From Clostridia bacterium (GTDB taxonomy: Bacteria; Bacillota; Clostridia; TANB77; CAG-508): a DNA stretch of 7,502 nt. The stretch is from contig CAAGEF010000216.1 in NCBI GenBank assembly GCA_900768805.1, positions 1-7,502 on the forward strand, in the 5' to 3' direction. The notes below the pieces were generated by a model. It had not been told where the DNA came from and searched no databases. It worked only from the letters and a program-made list of their open reading frames with translations. Below, in pieces: positions 1 through 5,997 of this stretch; position 1 is the stretch's first letter; every line of letters starts with the position of its first letter. Position numbers and translations under genes: made by a program.

Positions 1-1208
1 AATGGCATAAATACTGCTAAACTTTCTGTAGTTAATGTTCTTAAAGCATCAATTTTTCTAATTCCAAAAGGCATTGCTGTTTTTAAACCATCTAATTGTT
101 GAAATCTTAATATTCCAAGTTGGCATAAATTTTTACTTGCAGTTGTTAATAAACTTTCTGTATCATTATCTAATTGTTCTTTTGTTTCTGCGGTATGAAC
201 TAAAGTTAATACACTTAAAAACATACGTTGATCTCTTTGGATTAAATCATCTAAAAACTCTTTTGATTCTCTTCTTTGTACTTCCATATCATAAGGAATT
301 ATAGCCGAAAAGTTATTATTTGCATTTTGTTTTCTTTGCCATTGAGTTATATTAGTTTCAACACCTAATCTTCTATTTTCTGCCTCTTTTACAGCTTCAT
401 CCATTGGAACTGGAATAACATCAATAGATAACATCATATTTCTATTTAATTCTGTTAATTCCGTTACCATTGTGTCTTTAATATAACTTGCATATTCCTT
501 TAAAAATAATACTCTACCATATCTATTTCCTATTTTAAAATAATCTTTATTTTGCTCAAATGTATCTGGACATATAAAGTCTTTAAAGCTATGTCCTTTT
601 TTCATATATTCTTTAAGATTAAATCTATATGAAGTTTCCTCTCCTACTCTATAAAAGTCATGATATAATCGTAACCTTTCTTCTGCATCTAATTCTATAC
701 ATTTAGAACCTAATGCAGAAAAGTGATTCATTAAATCACTAGTTGTTCTTGCAAAATAATTTCTTGCCTCTTCAATGTTCTTTTTATTTACTGAAATAGT
801 AATTATCTTTTCTTGAATTAAACCATTTGCACCTTCTGCCTGTTCAACTAGCATTTGGTTATATTCATTTCTATACTTATCTAAACCATCTCCAACTTCT
901 TGCATAAGTATAGTTTTTTCAAAATCATTTCTATTAATTCTTCTATTGCTTATTGTAATTTTAGTTGTTGCACCATTATCTAAACTGTTTAATACATCAC
1001 TATAATCTAAAAACATTGATTCTTTATCTTCATGGCTAGCTACTGCATAGTTTATATCTACAAATCTATAACATTTAGTATATTTATTTTTTTGAACTTC
1101 AAAAATACCATCATTCCATATAGTTTTTATTGGAACAATATCTTGTACGCTTTTAGGTACAACAAATTTTTCTTTATCTCTTTTAAACAGATTTTTTATT
1201 ATTTTCAT
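1..1208 (-). CDS. virB4: VirB4-like conjugation ATPase, N-terminal 402 residues (cut by window edge)
   Basis: Motor ATPase of the mating channel, expected at the cytoplasmic membrane, where it powers pilus or channel assembly and substrate transfer. I translated this frame by hand: it is open without a stop from the ATG at 1208 to base 1. It begins MKIIKNLFKRDKEKF and ends in the block LTTESLAVFMP, which in VirB4/TraE-type proteins of clostridial conjugative elements lies shortly before the nucleotide-binding domain. The Walker A and B motifs would therefore lie beyond the left edge. The visible part is the VirB4/TrbE-type N-terminal domain, soluble and charged, with no clear membrane helix. 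The start overlaps the end of the PrgI gene by 26 nt in another frame. A TGA at 1215-1217 closes the frame just upstream, so this ATG is the earliest possible start. Function is a family assignment; completeness of the ATPase cannot be judged. Confidence 0.9.
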   Translation of the reverse strand, partial: MKIIKNLFKRDKEKFVVPKSVQDIVPIKTIWNDGIFEVQKNKYTKCYRFVDINYAVASHEDKESMFLDYSDVLNSLDNGATTKITISNRRINRNDFEKTILMQEVGDGLDKYRNEYNQMLVEQAEGANGLIQEKIITISVNKKNIEEARNYFARTTSDLMNHFSALGSKCIELDAEERLRLYHDFYRVGEETSYRFNLKEYMKKGHSFKDFICPDTFEQNKDYFKIGNRYGRVLFLKEYASYIKDTMVTELTELNRNMMLSIDVIPVPMDEAVKEAENRRLGVETNITQWQRKQNANNNFSAIIPYDMEVQRRESKEFLDDLIQRDQRMFLSVLTLVHTAETKEQLDNDTESLLTTASKNLCQLGILRFQQLDGLKTAMPFGIRKIDALRTLTTESLAVFMP

Positions 1209-1566
1209 TGGTTTTCATAGCCTCCTTACTTAATTTTTCTATGATTTCTTTATTTGCTTCATAGTAGATATTTGTTGCTTTGAATGTTAGTTTTTTGGGA
1301 GTTAATATTTTTGACCTAAACCATGCAATTATGAATTGTTCAGCAGTCATACCGTTATATGTAACAAACCCTAAAACAGCAAATGGGCATGCACCTAATA
1401 TGCATACCCATGACAAAGTTTCTATTCCAAAATATGGCTTTAATATAAAGTAAAGTATTACAGCTACTATACATGCAAATACAGAAAAAATGAACTGCCT
1501 CATTGACAGTCCAAAAAATATCGACTCTGTATATTGTCGAATTTCTCTATTTATTTTTACTTCCAT
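1183..1566 (-). CDS. prgI: PrgI-family membrane protein of the conjugation channel
   Basis: A 127-residue protein with a short basic N-terminus (MEVKINREIRQY), two hydrophobic helices at about residues 24-43 and 50-70 separated by a short turn, and a charged cytoplasmic C-terminal third. This size, the two-helix layout, the N-terminal ReIRqYtEs segment and the position directly before virB4 are typical of PrgI-family proteins of Gram-positive type IV secretion, thought to be VirB3-like partners of VirB4 at the inner side of the membrane. The end of the gene overlaps the start of virB4 by 26 nt, which suggests coupled synthesis of the two partners. A weak purine-rich site (GAAAGGTAAGAAAGAG) precedes the ATG; the stop of the upstream gene lies within it. 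Role in the channel is a family inference. Confidence 0.87.
   Translation of the reverse strand: MEVKINREIRQYTESIFFGLSMRQFIFSVFACIVAVILYFILKPYFGIETLSWVCILGACPFAVLGFVTYNGMTAEQFIIAWFRSKILTPKKLTFKATNIYYEANKEIIEKLSKEAMKTNENNKKSV
1221..1227 (-). promoter_or_regulatory. Ribosome binding site for virB4, inside the end of the PrgI gene
   Basis: AAGGAGG lies 12 nt before the virB4 ATG at 1208. The spacing is longer than usual, but no other start exists between the site and that ATG in the virB4 frame. A second ATG immediately after the site (1215-1217 region) belongs to the PrgI frame and is an internal methionine. Confidence 0.6.
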
Positions 1567-1573
1567 CTCTTTC

Positions 1574-1978
1574 TTACCTTTCTTTTACTTTATTGCTTTT
1601 TTCTATTTGATTTTTGGCAGTTTCTAAAGTATATTCATCTATTATCTTGTAGTCTTTAATAGATTGTTCATTAGTCTGTAATCCTACTAATCTATCAATA
1701 ATATCTTCATGAACCTTTATATCACACTTATTTAAAAATTCTCCATAACAAGATACTATCGGTTCTAGCGAAATATTGTTATAATCATAAAATTTTAAAT
1801 CACATGCTCCAATTCTTCTATTAACATCTACAATAAAATCTGGAATATCTTCATACTTGATTATTACCTCATCAATGCCATCATCTGCATATACTAAATG
1901 CTCTTTTCTTTTTAATATTTCCTTTATTTCTTTAATATCATAATATTTAAATGGTTCTTTATTATTTTCTTTATCCAT
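1574..1978 (-). CDS. Unrecognised 134-residue soluble protein in the T4SS operon
   Basis: I do not recognise a named domain. The protein has no signal peptide and no membrane helix. It starts with a hydrophilic Lys/Glu-rich segment (MDKENNKEPFKYYDIKEIKEIL), has a mixed alpha/beta-looking core with acidic patches (YADDGIDEVIIKYEDIPDF), three cysteines in the middle part (in GACDL, SCYGE and NKCDI), and a Lys/Glu-rich C-terminus ending KVKER. It is set between virB6 and prgI with 12 and 7 nt gaps, and has a good site, AAAGGAG, shortly before its ATG. Its place among channel genes suggests a cytoplasmic accessory or regulatory factor for transfer, but that is context only. The gene is real: it is open, well spaced and uses the same AT-rich codons as its neighbours. 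Confidence 0.8.
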   Translation of the reverse strand: MDKENNKEPFKYYDIKEIKEILKRKEHLVYADDGIDEVIIKYEDIPDFIVDVNRRIGACDLKFYDYNNISLEPIVSCYGEFLNKCDIKVHEDIIDRLVGLQTNEQSIKDYKIIDEYTLETAKNQIEKSNKVKER

Positions 1979-1990
1979 AATTTCTCCTTT

Positions 1991-2377
1991 CTATAATCCC
2001 ATCATTTCTCTAACAATTCTGTCGCTTGCTTTAATTGTCCCAACAAGTACAAGCATATTAAATATAAGCTCTCCAATATATTTCCATACCATTGTTACTG
2101 CTGCATCTCCTGCATTAACTGTAGGTGGACTTGAAGCAAACAATGAAAAAATAACACATGCAAGTACAATAATTGCACCTTCTAGGCAAACACTACAATA
2201 TGATTTTAAAAAATTCTTTCCGACGCTTTGAGTAGGCTCTCCTGCAAATGTTGAAAGTGGGATTGGAGCAATAGCTGTATATAAATACAATTTAAAAAAT
2301 CTTCCATACACAGAAAGTATCATAATAAATGATATTACTGTCACAAACAAACCTCCAATCAGAGTTACTGCCCACAA
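1991..2377 (-). CDS. C-terminal half of split VirB6-like protein (about 128 residues from a TTG)
   Basis: This frame carries the best-conserved part of the family, from the LWAVTLIGG helix to the end REMMGL. The only nearby in-frame start is the TTG at 2377, which is a leucine codon in the restored protein and has no Shine-Dalgarno sequence before it (the bases upstream read GGCTTTTTTGAAAG). Independent translation is therefore doubtful. The frame itself stays open back to the shift point at about 2452. Confidence 0.45.
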   Translation of the reverse strand: MWAVTLIGGLFVTVISFIMILSVYGRFFKLYLYTAIAPIPLSTFAGEPTQSVGKNFLKSYCSVCLEGAIIVLACVIFSLFASSPPTVNAGDAAVTMVWKYIGELIFNMLVLVGTIKASDRIVREMMGL

Positions 2378-2405
2378 TGGTATACTTTCAAAAAAGCCAC
2401 AAGCA

Positions 2406-2822
2406 TTAATAGAATCTATTATTTGTTGAGGTAATGTAGAAGTCGATGCTCCGACCCATTCCAGCAGTTGCCATTATTTTAGAAACAACGCCTTGTATTA
2501 TCTTAAATATTGCCATCATAAGTTCTAATCCATAAGTTACTATTCCTTTTGCAATAGCAAATCGTATAAATAATTTTAATGCATGTTCTGGTTTCTTTAC
2601 TTCTGCAAAACTGCCACATGTTTTCATTACACCTATTACAAAAAATAATACTAACAATGCAAGTCCAACTGCCTGTAATGCTCCATGTATATTTGTTATT
2701 ACATTCCAAATAGCACCACCTTTAAAGTTCTCAGGAGAGGTTGAAACTAATTGCCATATTTCACTTAATTTTGAATTCCATGTATCTAACGCATTGTTTA
2801 AGTTTCCAACAATCCAATTCAC
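2406..2822 (-). CDS. N-terminal half of split VirB6-like protein (138 residues as read)
   Basis: Starts at GTG 2822, supported by AGGAGG eight to nine bases upstream. Residues 1-123 are genuine VirB6-like sequence with an N-terminal amphipathic region and two long hydrophobic stretches. Residues 124-138 (RSIDFYITSTNNRFY) are out-of-frame tail. As read, the product lacks the conserved central and C-terminal helices and is unlikely to work alone. Confidence 0.6.
   Translation of the reverse strand: MNWIVGNLNNALDTWNSKLSEIWQLVSTSPENFKGGAIWNVITNIHGALQAVGLALLVLFFVIGVMKTCGSFAEVKKPEHALKLFIRFAIAKGIVTYGLELMMAIFKIIQGVVSKIMATAGMGRSIDFYITSTNNRFY
2451..2453 (-). other. Frameshift point in virB6 (extra base, creating a CGG triplet)
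   Basis: On the coding strand the local sequence is ATG GGT CGG AGC. Dropping the C (2453) gives GGT GGA GCA TCG, which restores Gly-Gly-Ala-Ser and the family reading frame. The extra base is not in a homopolymer longer than three bases. Confidence 0.85.
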
Positions 2823-2830
2823 TAATTATC

Positions 2831-2838
2831 TCCTCCTT
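2831..2838 (-). promoter_or_regulatory. Ribosome binding site fixing the GTG start of virB6
   Basis: AAGGAGGA sits 8 nt before the GTG at 2820-2822. There is no ATG in frame near it, and the translation from GTG (MNWIVGNLNNALDTW) is the usual start of this family, so GTG is the real start. Confidence 0.75.
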
Positions 2839-2849
2839 TAAAATAAATT

Positions 2850-2869
2850 AAGCAGGATTTCTCCTGCTT
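2850..2869 (-). terminator. 8-bp hairpin after the pilin gene (attenuator, RNA stabiliser or terminator)
   Basis: AAGCAGGA and TCCTGCTT pair perfectly around a four-base loop that reads GAAA (a GNRA tetraloop) on the coding strand. It begins one base after the stop codon of the pilin-like gene and fills the only sizeable intergenic gap. Downstream on the coding strand is only an interrupted T-rich run (AATTTATTTT), so termination would be partial. On the opposite strand the stem is followed directly by a run of T, so it could also stop antisense transcripts. Partial termination or 3'-end protection would raise pilin mRNA above that of the genes that follow. Function is inferred. Confidence 0.6.
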
Positions 2870-2870
2870 T

Positions 2871-3221
2871 TTAACCACCAGTTATTATTGTTAATATTTC
2901 TTTTGCAAATGTAATTACAACACCACCTGCTAATGTCATAATTCCATTAGCTCTTTGTGATGGATCATGAGATTTTAAACTCATACCAACTTGTACAACA
3001 CCAAAGCCAAGTATTATCATACCAACAGCTCTAATTAATCCAAATATAAAATTTGATAAATTATTTACAACTGCAAGTGGGTCATCCGCTGCAAATACTT
3101 GACTAGCTTGTAATATATTCAAAAATACAATATATGCTACTATAAATATACTTCTTGTAGCAATCCATTTAACTTTATTTATAACTTTATTTATAACTTT
3201 ATTCTCTTTTTTATTATTCAT
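2871..3221 (-). CDS. Maff2/VirB2-TrbC-like pilin-type membrane protein
   Basis: A 116-residue protein with a long, very basic N-terminus (about 24 residues with a repeated NKVI unit), a hydrophobic signal segment at about 25-38 and a probable signal peptidase site after VFA (residue 44) before ADDPLAVV. The mature part of about 72 residues has two hydrophobic helices near 56-80 and 92-113 joined by a hydrophilic loop (SLKSHDPSQRANG). This is the plan of VirB2/TrbC pilins and of the Maff2 proteins found in clostridial conjugative elements, and the position between coupling protein and virB6 fits. It starts 8 nt inside the end of the coupling-protein gene, with GGAGG nine bases upstream. It is expected to form or line the mating channel. 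Pilus formation in this group is not established, so pilin is a family-level term. Confidence 0.75.
   Translation of the reverse strand: MNNKKENKVINKVINKVKWIATRSIFIVAYIVFLNILQASQVFAADDPLAVVNNLSNFIFGLIRAVGMIILGFGVVQVGMSLKSHDPSQRANGIMTLAGGVVITFAKEILTIITGG
3171..3203 (-). repeat. 12-bp tandem repeat in the signal-peptide n-region of the pilin-like gene
   Basis: The unit AACTTTATTTAT (plus strand) occurs twice completely and once as nine bases. On the protein level it gives NKVI-NKVI-NKVK. The period is a multiple of three, so unit gain or loss would only lengthen or shorten the basic N-terminus. Confidence 0.8.
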
Positions 3222-5031
3222 TTTCTTTTTCCTCCAAAATTAATTTTTCTAATTCTTCTTCAGATAAAATCTCGTATAAAGATTCAATTTCTGATTCATC
3301 TTCTGTAAATTCAATTGCATTTTCATAATTATCATATTCAAATGATACGCTCGCTATTGAATTTTCAGTATTACCATGAATGTATGGTTTGGCATTTCCT
3401 AAACCTGATAGAGAAGCATTTTTATGTTCAAATAAATTAAATTTAAAATCTCTAACTGGTCTTTCTCCTCTAATAAAAAGAAGTGCGTACTTGTTATCGA
3501 GCATTCGCACTTCATCTGGAGTTAATAACTCTCTTCCACTATTTTGATAGTTTGTTGAATAACTACCACTTCTACCTGAACTTTTTCCATAAGTATTAGT
3601 ATCAATTGTTTCTTTACCTAACAACTCTGAAACATATTTATGCGTGGATTGTTCATTTCCACCTAAATATAGAAACTCATCACAGTTGCCTACAATTGAT
3701 TCCCATTGTTTTTCAAATAATGCTTTTAATTGAGCAAGATTTTGTAAGATAATAGATACAGAAACTTCTCTTGAACGCATTACTGAAAGTATTTTATCGA
3801 AGTCATCTGGTAAGCTAACATTTGCAAATTCATCCATCACTAAATGCACATGTACTGGTAAACTACCGCCATACTTATGATCTGCTAAATAAAATAATTG
3901 CTGAAATAATTGAGTATATAAAATGCTAACTATAAAATTAAAAGAAGTATCATTATCTGGTATTAAAGCAAATAATGCTACTTTCTTTTCTCCTAAACTA
4001 GGCAAATCTAATTCGTCAGTAATCGTCATTTTCGCTAAACTCTCCAAATTAAACTTTTCAAGTCTTGCAGCTAATGTTATTTGAATTGATTTTAAAGTTT
4101 TGGCACTACCACTATGATAATCATGATAATATTTTACAGCTATATGTTCTGGATTCTTTGCTTCTAATCTATTCATAAGCATATCTAAAGGACTTACATA
4201 ACTATCATCATCTTCATGTACATCTCCTGCTCTTAATAATTCCATAACCATAACAAAGTTTTGTTCATCCTCTGGAGCTTCATACATTAAGTAAAATATA
4301 AGTGATAGTAATAGCATTTGTGCCGCAGTATCCCAAAATGGGTCGTTAGAAGACGCTCCTTTAGGAGTTGTACTTTTGAAGAGGTTTGTAACTAATTTTT
4401 GTACATCGTTATCATTCTTCAAATATACAAATGGATTATAGCAAAAACTTCTATCCATATTTATTAAATCCAATACTCTAACTTCATAACCTTTTTGTTC
4501 AAGTAAATAACCAGTATCACGAACAATTTCTCCTTTAGGGTCTAAACATACAAAAGATGTATTAGCTTGCATAATATTAGGCTTACAATAACTGAATGTT
4601 TTACCTGCACCACTACCTCCTACTACTAATACATTCAGATTTCTTTTATGTTGTTTTCCTTTTAAACCTAATCTAATATTTTTAGTTAAAATCTTATTCA
4701 TATTCTCTGGTTTTTGCATATACTTTTTATTTAATTGACTAGCTACGCCCCATTTAGCAGAGCCATGTTCTTCTCCTCTACGATAATTTTTTTTGGTTGA
4801 TTCATATACTGCAATTATAACTATATAAATTACAATAAAAATAAGAATAGTTTTAATACTATTCTCACACCAACTTATATTAAAAGGATTATTTATTGCA
4901 TTAGGAAATTCTGTTATTATCCCAACTAATCCATTATTTATACTAGGAGCTATTAATAATGCTAACCATATCGTAGGGATTATTCCTAAAAAATATAATA
5001 TTTTATTTTGATTTTCTTCATTCTGTTTCAT
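3214..5031 (-). CDS. virD4: VirD4/TraG-type coupling ATPase (T4CP)
   Basis: The coupling protein docks the relaxosome at the membrane and pumps DNA into the type IV secretion channel. The 605 residues contain two N-terminal hydrophobic segments (about 11-30 and 60-75), a RRGEEHGSAKWG segment at 84-95 typical of the family, Walker A GGSGAGKT at 138-145, the LDPKGE motif at 163-168, Walker B LVMDEFANV at 397-405 and a downstream LQNLAQL at 429-435 with the conserved glutamine. Length is normal for the family. The last 40 residues are strongly acidic (many Glu/Asp), a tail that could contact relaxosome proteins. The ATG overlaps the stop of the preceding 66-residue gene in ATGA, with AAAGGA eleven bases upstream; the 3' end overlaps the pilin gene by 8 nt. 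No catalytic residue is missing. Confidence 0.96.
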   Translation of the reverse strand: MKQNEENQNKILYFLGIIPTIWLALLIAPSINNGLVGIITEFPNAINNPFNISWCENSIKTILIFIVIYIVIIAVYESTKKNYRRGEEHGSAKWGVASQLNKKYMQKPENMNKILTKNIRLGLKGKQHKRNLNVLVVGGSGAGKTFSYCKPNIMQANTSFVCLDPKGEIVRDTGYLLEQKGYEVRVLDLINMDRSFCYNPFVYLKNDNDVQKLVTNLFKSTTPKGASSNDPFWDTAAQMLLLSLIFYLMYEAPEDEQNFVMVMELLRAGDVHEDDDSYVSPLDMLMNRLEAKNPEHIAVKYYHDYHSGSAKTLKSIQITLAARLEKFNLESLAKMTITDELDLPSLGEKKVALFALIPDNDTSFNFIVSILYTQLFQQLFYLADHKYGGSLPVHVHLVMDEFANVSLPDDFDKILSVMRSREVSVSIILQNLAQLKALFEKQWESIVGNCDEFLYLGGNEQSTHKYVSELLGKETIDTNTYGKSSGRSGSYSTNYQNSGRELLTPDEVRMLDNKYALLFIRGERPVRDFKFNLFEHKNASLSGLGNAKPYIHGNTENSIASVSFEYDNYENAIEFTEDESEIESLYEILSEEELEKLILEEKENE

Positions 5032-5228
5032 CTTGTATATGTTCCTTTAAATCTACTGAGGGATAAACCTTTTTTCTTTAATGGGGCATCTAATAATTTT
5101 AGAATAATATCATCTACTGAGTCAGTAGAAATACCATCTTCTAATAATTTATTTCGTAGATGATTTAAAGCATTTATAATCGTTCCTTTTTCATATCTAT
5201 CAAGGTTTATTACATATGTTTCTTCCAT
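5028..5228 (-). CDS. Unrecognised 66-residue protein coupled to the T4CP gene
   Basis: No family is recognised. The protein is soluble. It looks helical, with an N-terminal segment EETYVINLDRYEKGTI, a helix-like ALNHLRNKLLED, a short acidic turn (STDSVDDII), then LKLLDAPLKKK and a basic end SRFKGTYTR. A strong site (AGGAGGG) that overlaps the pcfB stop precedes the ATG. Its own TGA overlaps the ATG of the coupling ATPase by four bases, so the two are probably made together. Placement between pcfB and virD4 suggests a relaxosome or coupling-protein accessory factor, which is context inference. The tight overlaps and site make it a real gene despite its size. Confidence 0.75.
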   Translation of the reverse strand: MEETYVINLDRYEKGTIINALNHLRNKLLEDGISTDSVDDIILKLLDAPLKKKGLSLSRFKGTYTR

Positions 5229-5238
5229 ATTGTCCCTC

Positions 5239-5997
5239 CTATCTATCTTTTGTTTTCTTCTTTTGAGATTTAATTTTGTTTTGTTTTGATAAGTTTTTTG
5301 GTTTAGAAGCGGATTTATTTTCTTTTAACATTTCTTCTCTTATTTCTTGTAATTCAACTCTTACTGATTTTTTATTAGTTATAGAGTTGCCCTCTTGCTT
5401 TTTTGACGTTTTTAATAAATTCTTTGACAGATTCTCTTTGCTGTCTTTTTCTAGGAGGGGGATTTGCTTTTCCTCACTTTGTATTGGTGCAAGTTCTTGT
5501 TTTTCCATTTCTTTAATTTCCATATCCTTTTGTTCAACTCCAATCTGTTTTTCTTCAGGTGATTTATTGTTTTTTTCTTCTTTTGTCTTTTGTATTTGAG
5601 TTCTAATTTCAGCCTCATTAATAGTTGCAATTTTAAATCTTTCTACTATACGATTTATTTTACTTGCATCTTCAGCTCTAACCATAATATCAACCATTCC
5701 ATCATGATGTTTATTATGCTTATTTACTAACGCACAATATAAAACTCCATATCGTTTTGCCTCTGATGTAAATCTTTCTAAATCTTGTTTTTGAACTGAA
5801 AATATTTTAAGTTCTTTACCAGATTTTAGCATTGTGTTAAGTCTTGCTTTACCTTTAGTTTGAGTGCGATTTTTAAGCATTGCAACAATTATAACAGCTA
5901 ATTCTTTAGCAGCTTTTCCTGCAATTTTTAAGCATACTTCTTCGCCTTCAATTGTTATTCTCATCAATTGTTCAGCTGATTCACTTGATACGCTCAT
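5239..5997 (-). CDS. pcfB: PcfB/DUF3801-family relaxosome accessory protein
   Basis: PcfB of pCF10 helps bring the relaxosome to the coupling protein, and DUF3801 proteins sit next to relaxase and T4CP genes in many Gram-positive elements. The first 110 residues match that domain in style: AEQLMRITIEGEEVCLKIAG, KAAKELAVIIVAMLKN, then KSGKELKIFSV, LERFTSEAKRYGVLYCALVNK and VDIMVRAEDASKINRIVERF. The remaining 140 or so residues are low-complexity, rich in Lys, Glu, Gln and Ser, and turn strongly basic at the end. I chose the ATG at 5997 (MSVSSESAEQLM, 252 residues) because AAAGGAG lies ten bases upstream; the ATG at 6033 would add only a Lys/Arg-rich stretch that overlaps the relaxase tail. With this start the gene overlaps the relaxase by 17 nt. 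Confidence 0.82.
   Translation of the reverse strand: MSVSSESAEQLMRITIEGEEVCLKIAGKAAKELAVIIVAMLKNRTQTKGKARLNTMLKSGKELKIFSVQKQDLERFTSEAKRYGVLYCALVNKHNKHHDGMVDIMVRAEDASKINRIVERFKIATINEAEIRTQIQKTKEEKNNKSPEEKQIGVEQKDMEIKEMEKQELAPIQSEEKQIPLLEKDSKENLSKNLLKTSKKQEGNSITNKKSVRVELQEIREEMLKENKSASKPKNLSKQNKIKSQKKKTKDR

Larger units (their letters stand above)
1991..2822 (-). pseudogene. virB6: VirB6/TrbL-like polytopic membrane protein gene, split by a +1 frameshift
   Basis: VirB6/TrbL proteins span the inner membrane several times and form part of the translocation channel. Here the frame from the GTG at 2822 is family-like for 123 residues, up to MATAGMG, then runs into 15 unrelated residues and a TAA at 2406. 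If one base at about 2453 is skipped, the reading continues GASTSTLPQQIIDSINACG and on to SDRIVREMMGL and the TAG at 1991, giving 276 residues, about the normal length. The restored protein has hydrophobic helices near residues 47-67, 85-110, 149-170, 175-186, 201-223 and 238-260, plus the conserved stretches YGRFFKLYLYTAIAPIP and FAGEPTQSVGK. Loss of this protein should abolish transfer unless the shift is recoded or is a sequence error. No second disabling change is seen, so the damage is recent or only apparent. Confidence 0.85.

Noticed and set aside
74..304. Plus-strand open frame of 76 codons
   Set aside because: It lies antisense to the virB4 coding frame, has no ribosome binding site and a composition expected from the complement of an AT-rich gene.
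1032..1220. Plus-strand open frame of 62 codons rich in Phe, Ile and Tyr
   Set aside because: Antisense shadow of virB4 and the prgI end; no start signal or recognisable protein.
2407..2420. Stop-start junction (TAATG) after the truncated virB6 half as a restart site
   Set aside because: The ATG is in neither virB6 frame; it opens a short frame that soon ends in TAA, so it cannot restart translation of the C-terminal half.
2451..2453. Genetic-code change at CGG as the explanation of the broken virB6
   Set aside because: CGG is otherwise absent, which would be compatible with an unassigned codon, but giving CGG another amino acid does not shift the frame, and absence of CGG is also expected in so AT-rich a sequence.
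2503..2709. Minus-strand open frame of 68 codons inside virB6
   Set aside because: It is the off-frame reading of the family-like virB6 N-terminal half, with no ribosome binding site of its own.
5276..5599. Plus-strand open frame of 107 codons, Ser/Phe/Cys-rich
   Set aside because: It is antisense to the Lys/Glu-rich pcfB tail; its length results from the low-complexity codons on the other strand.
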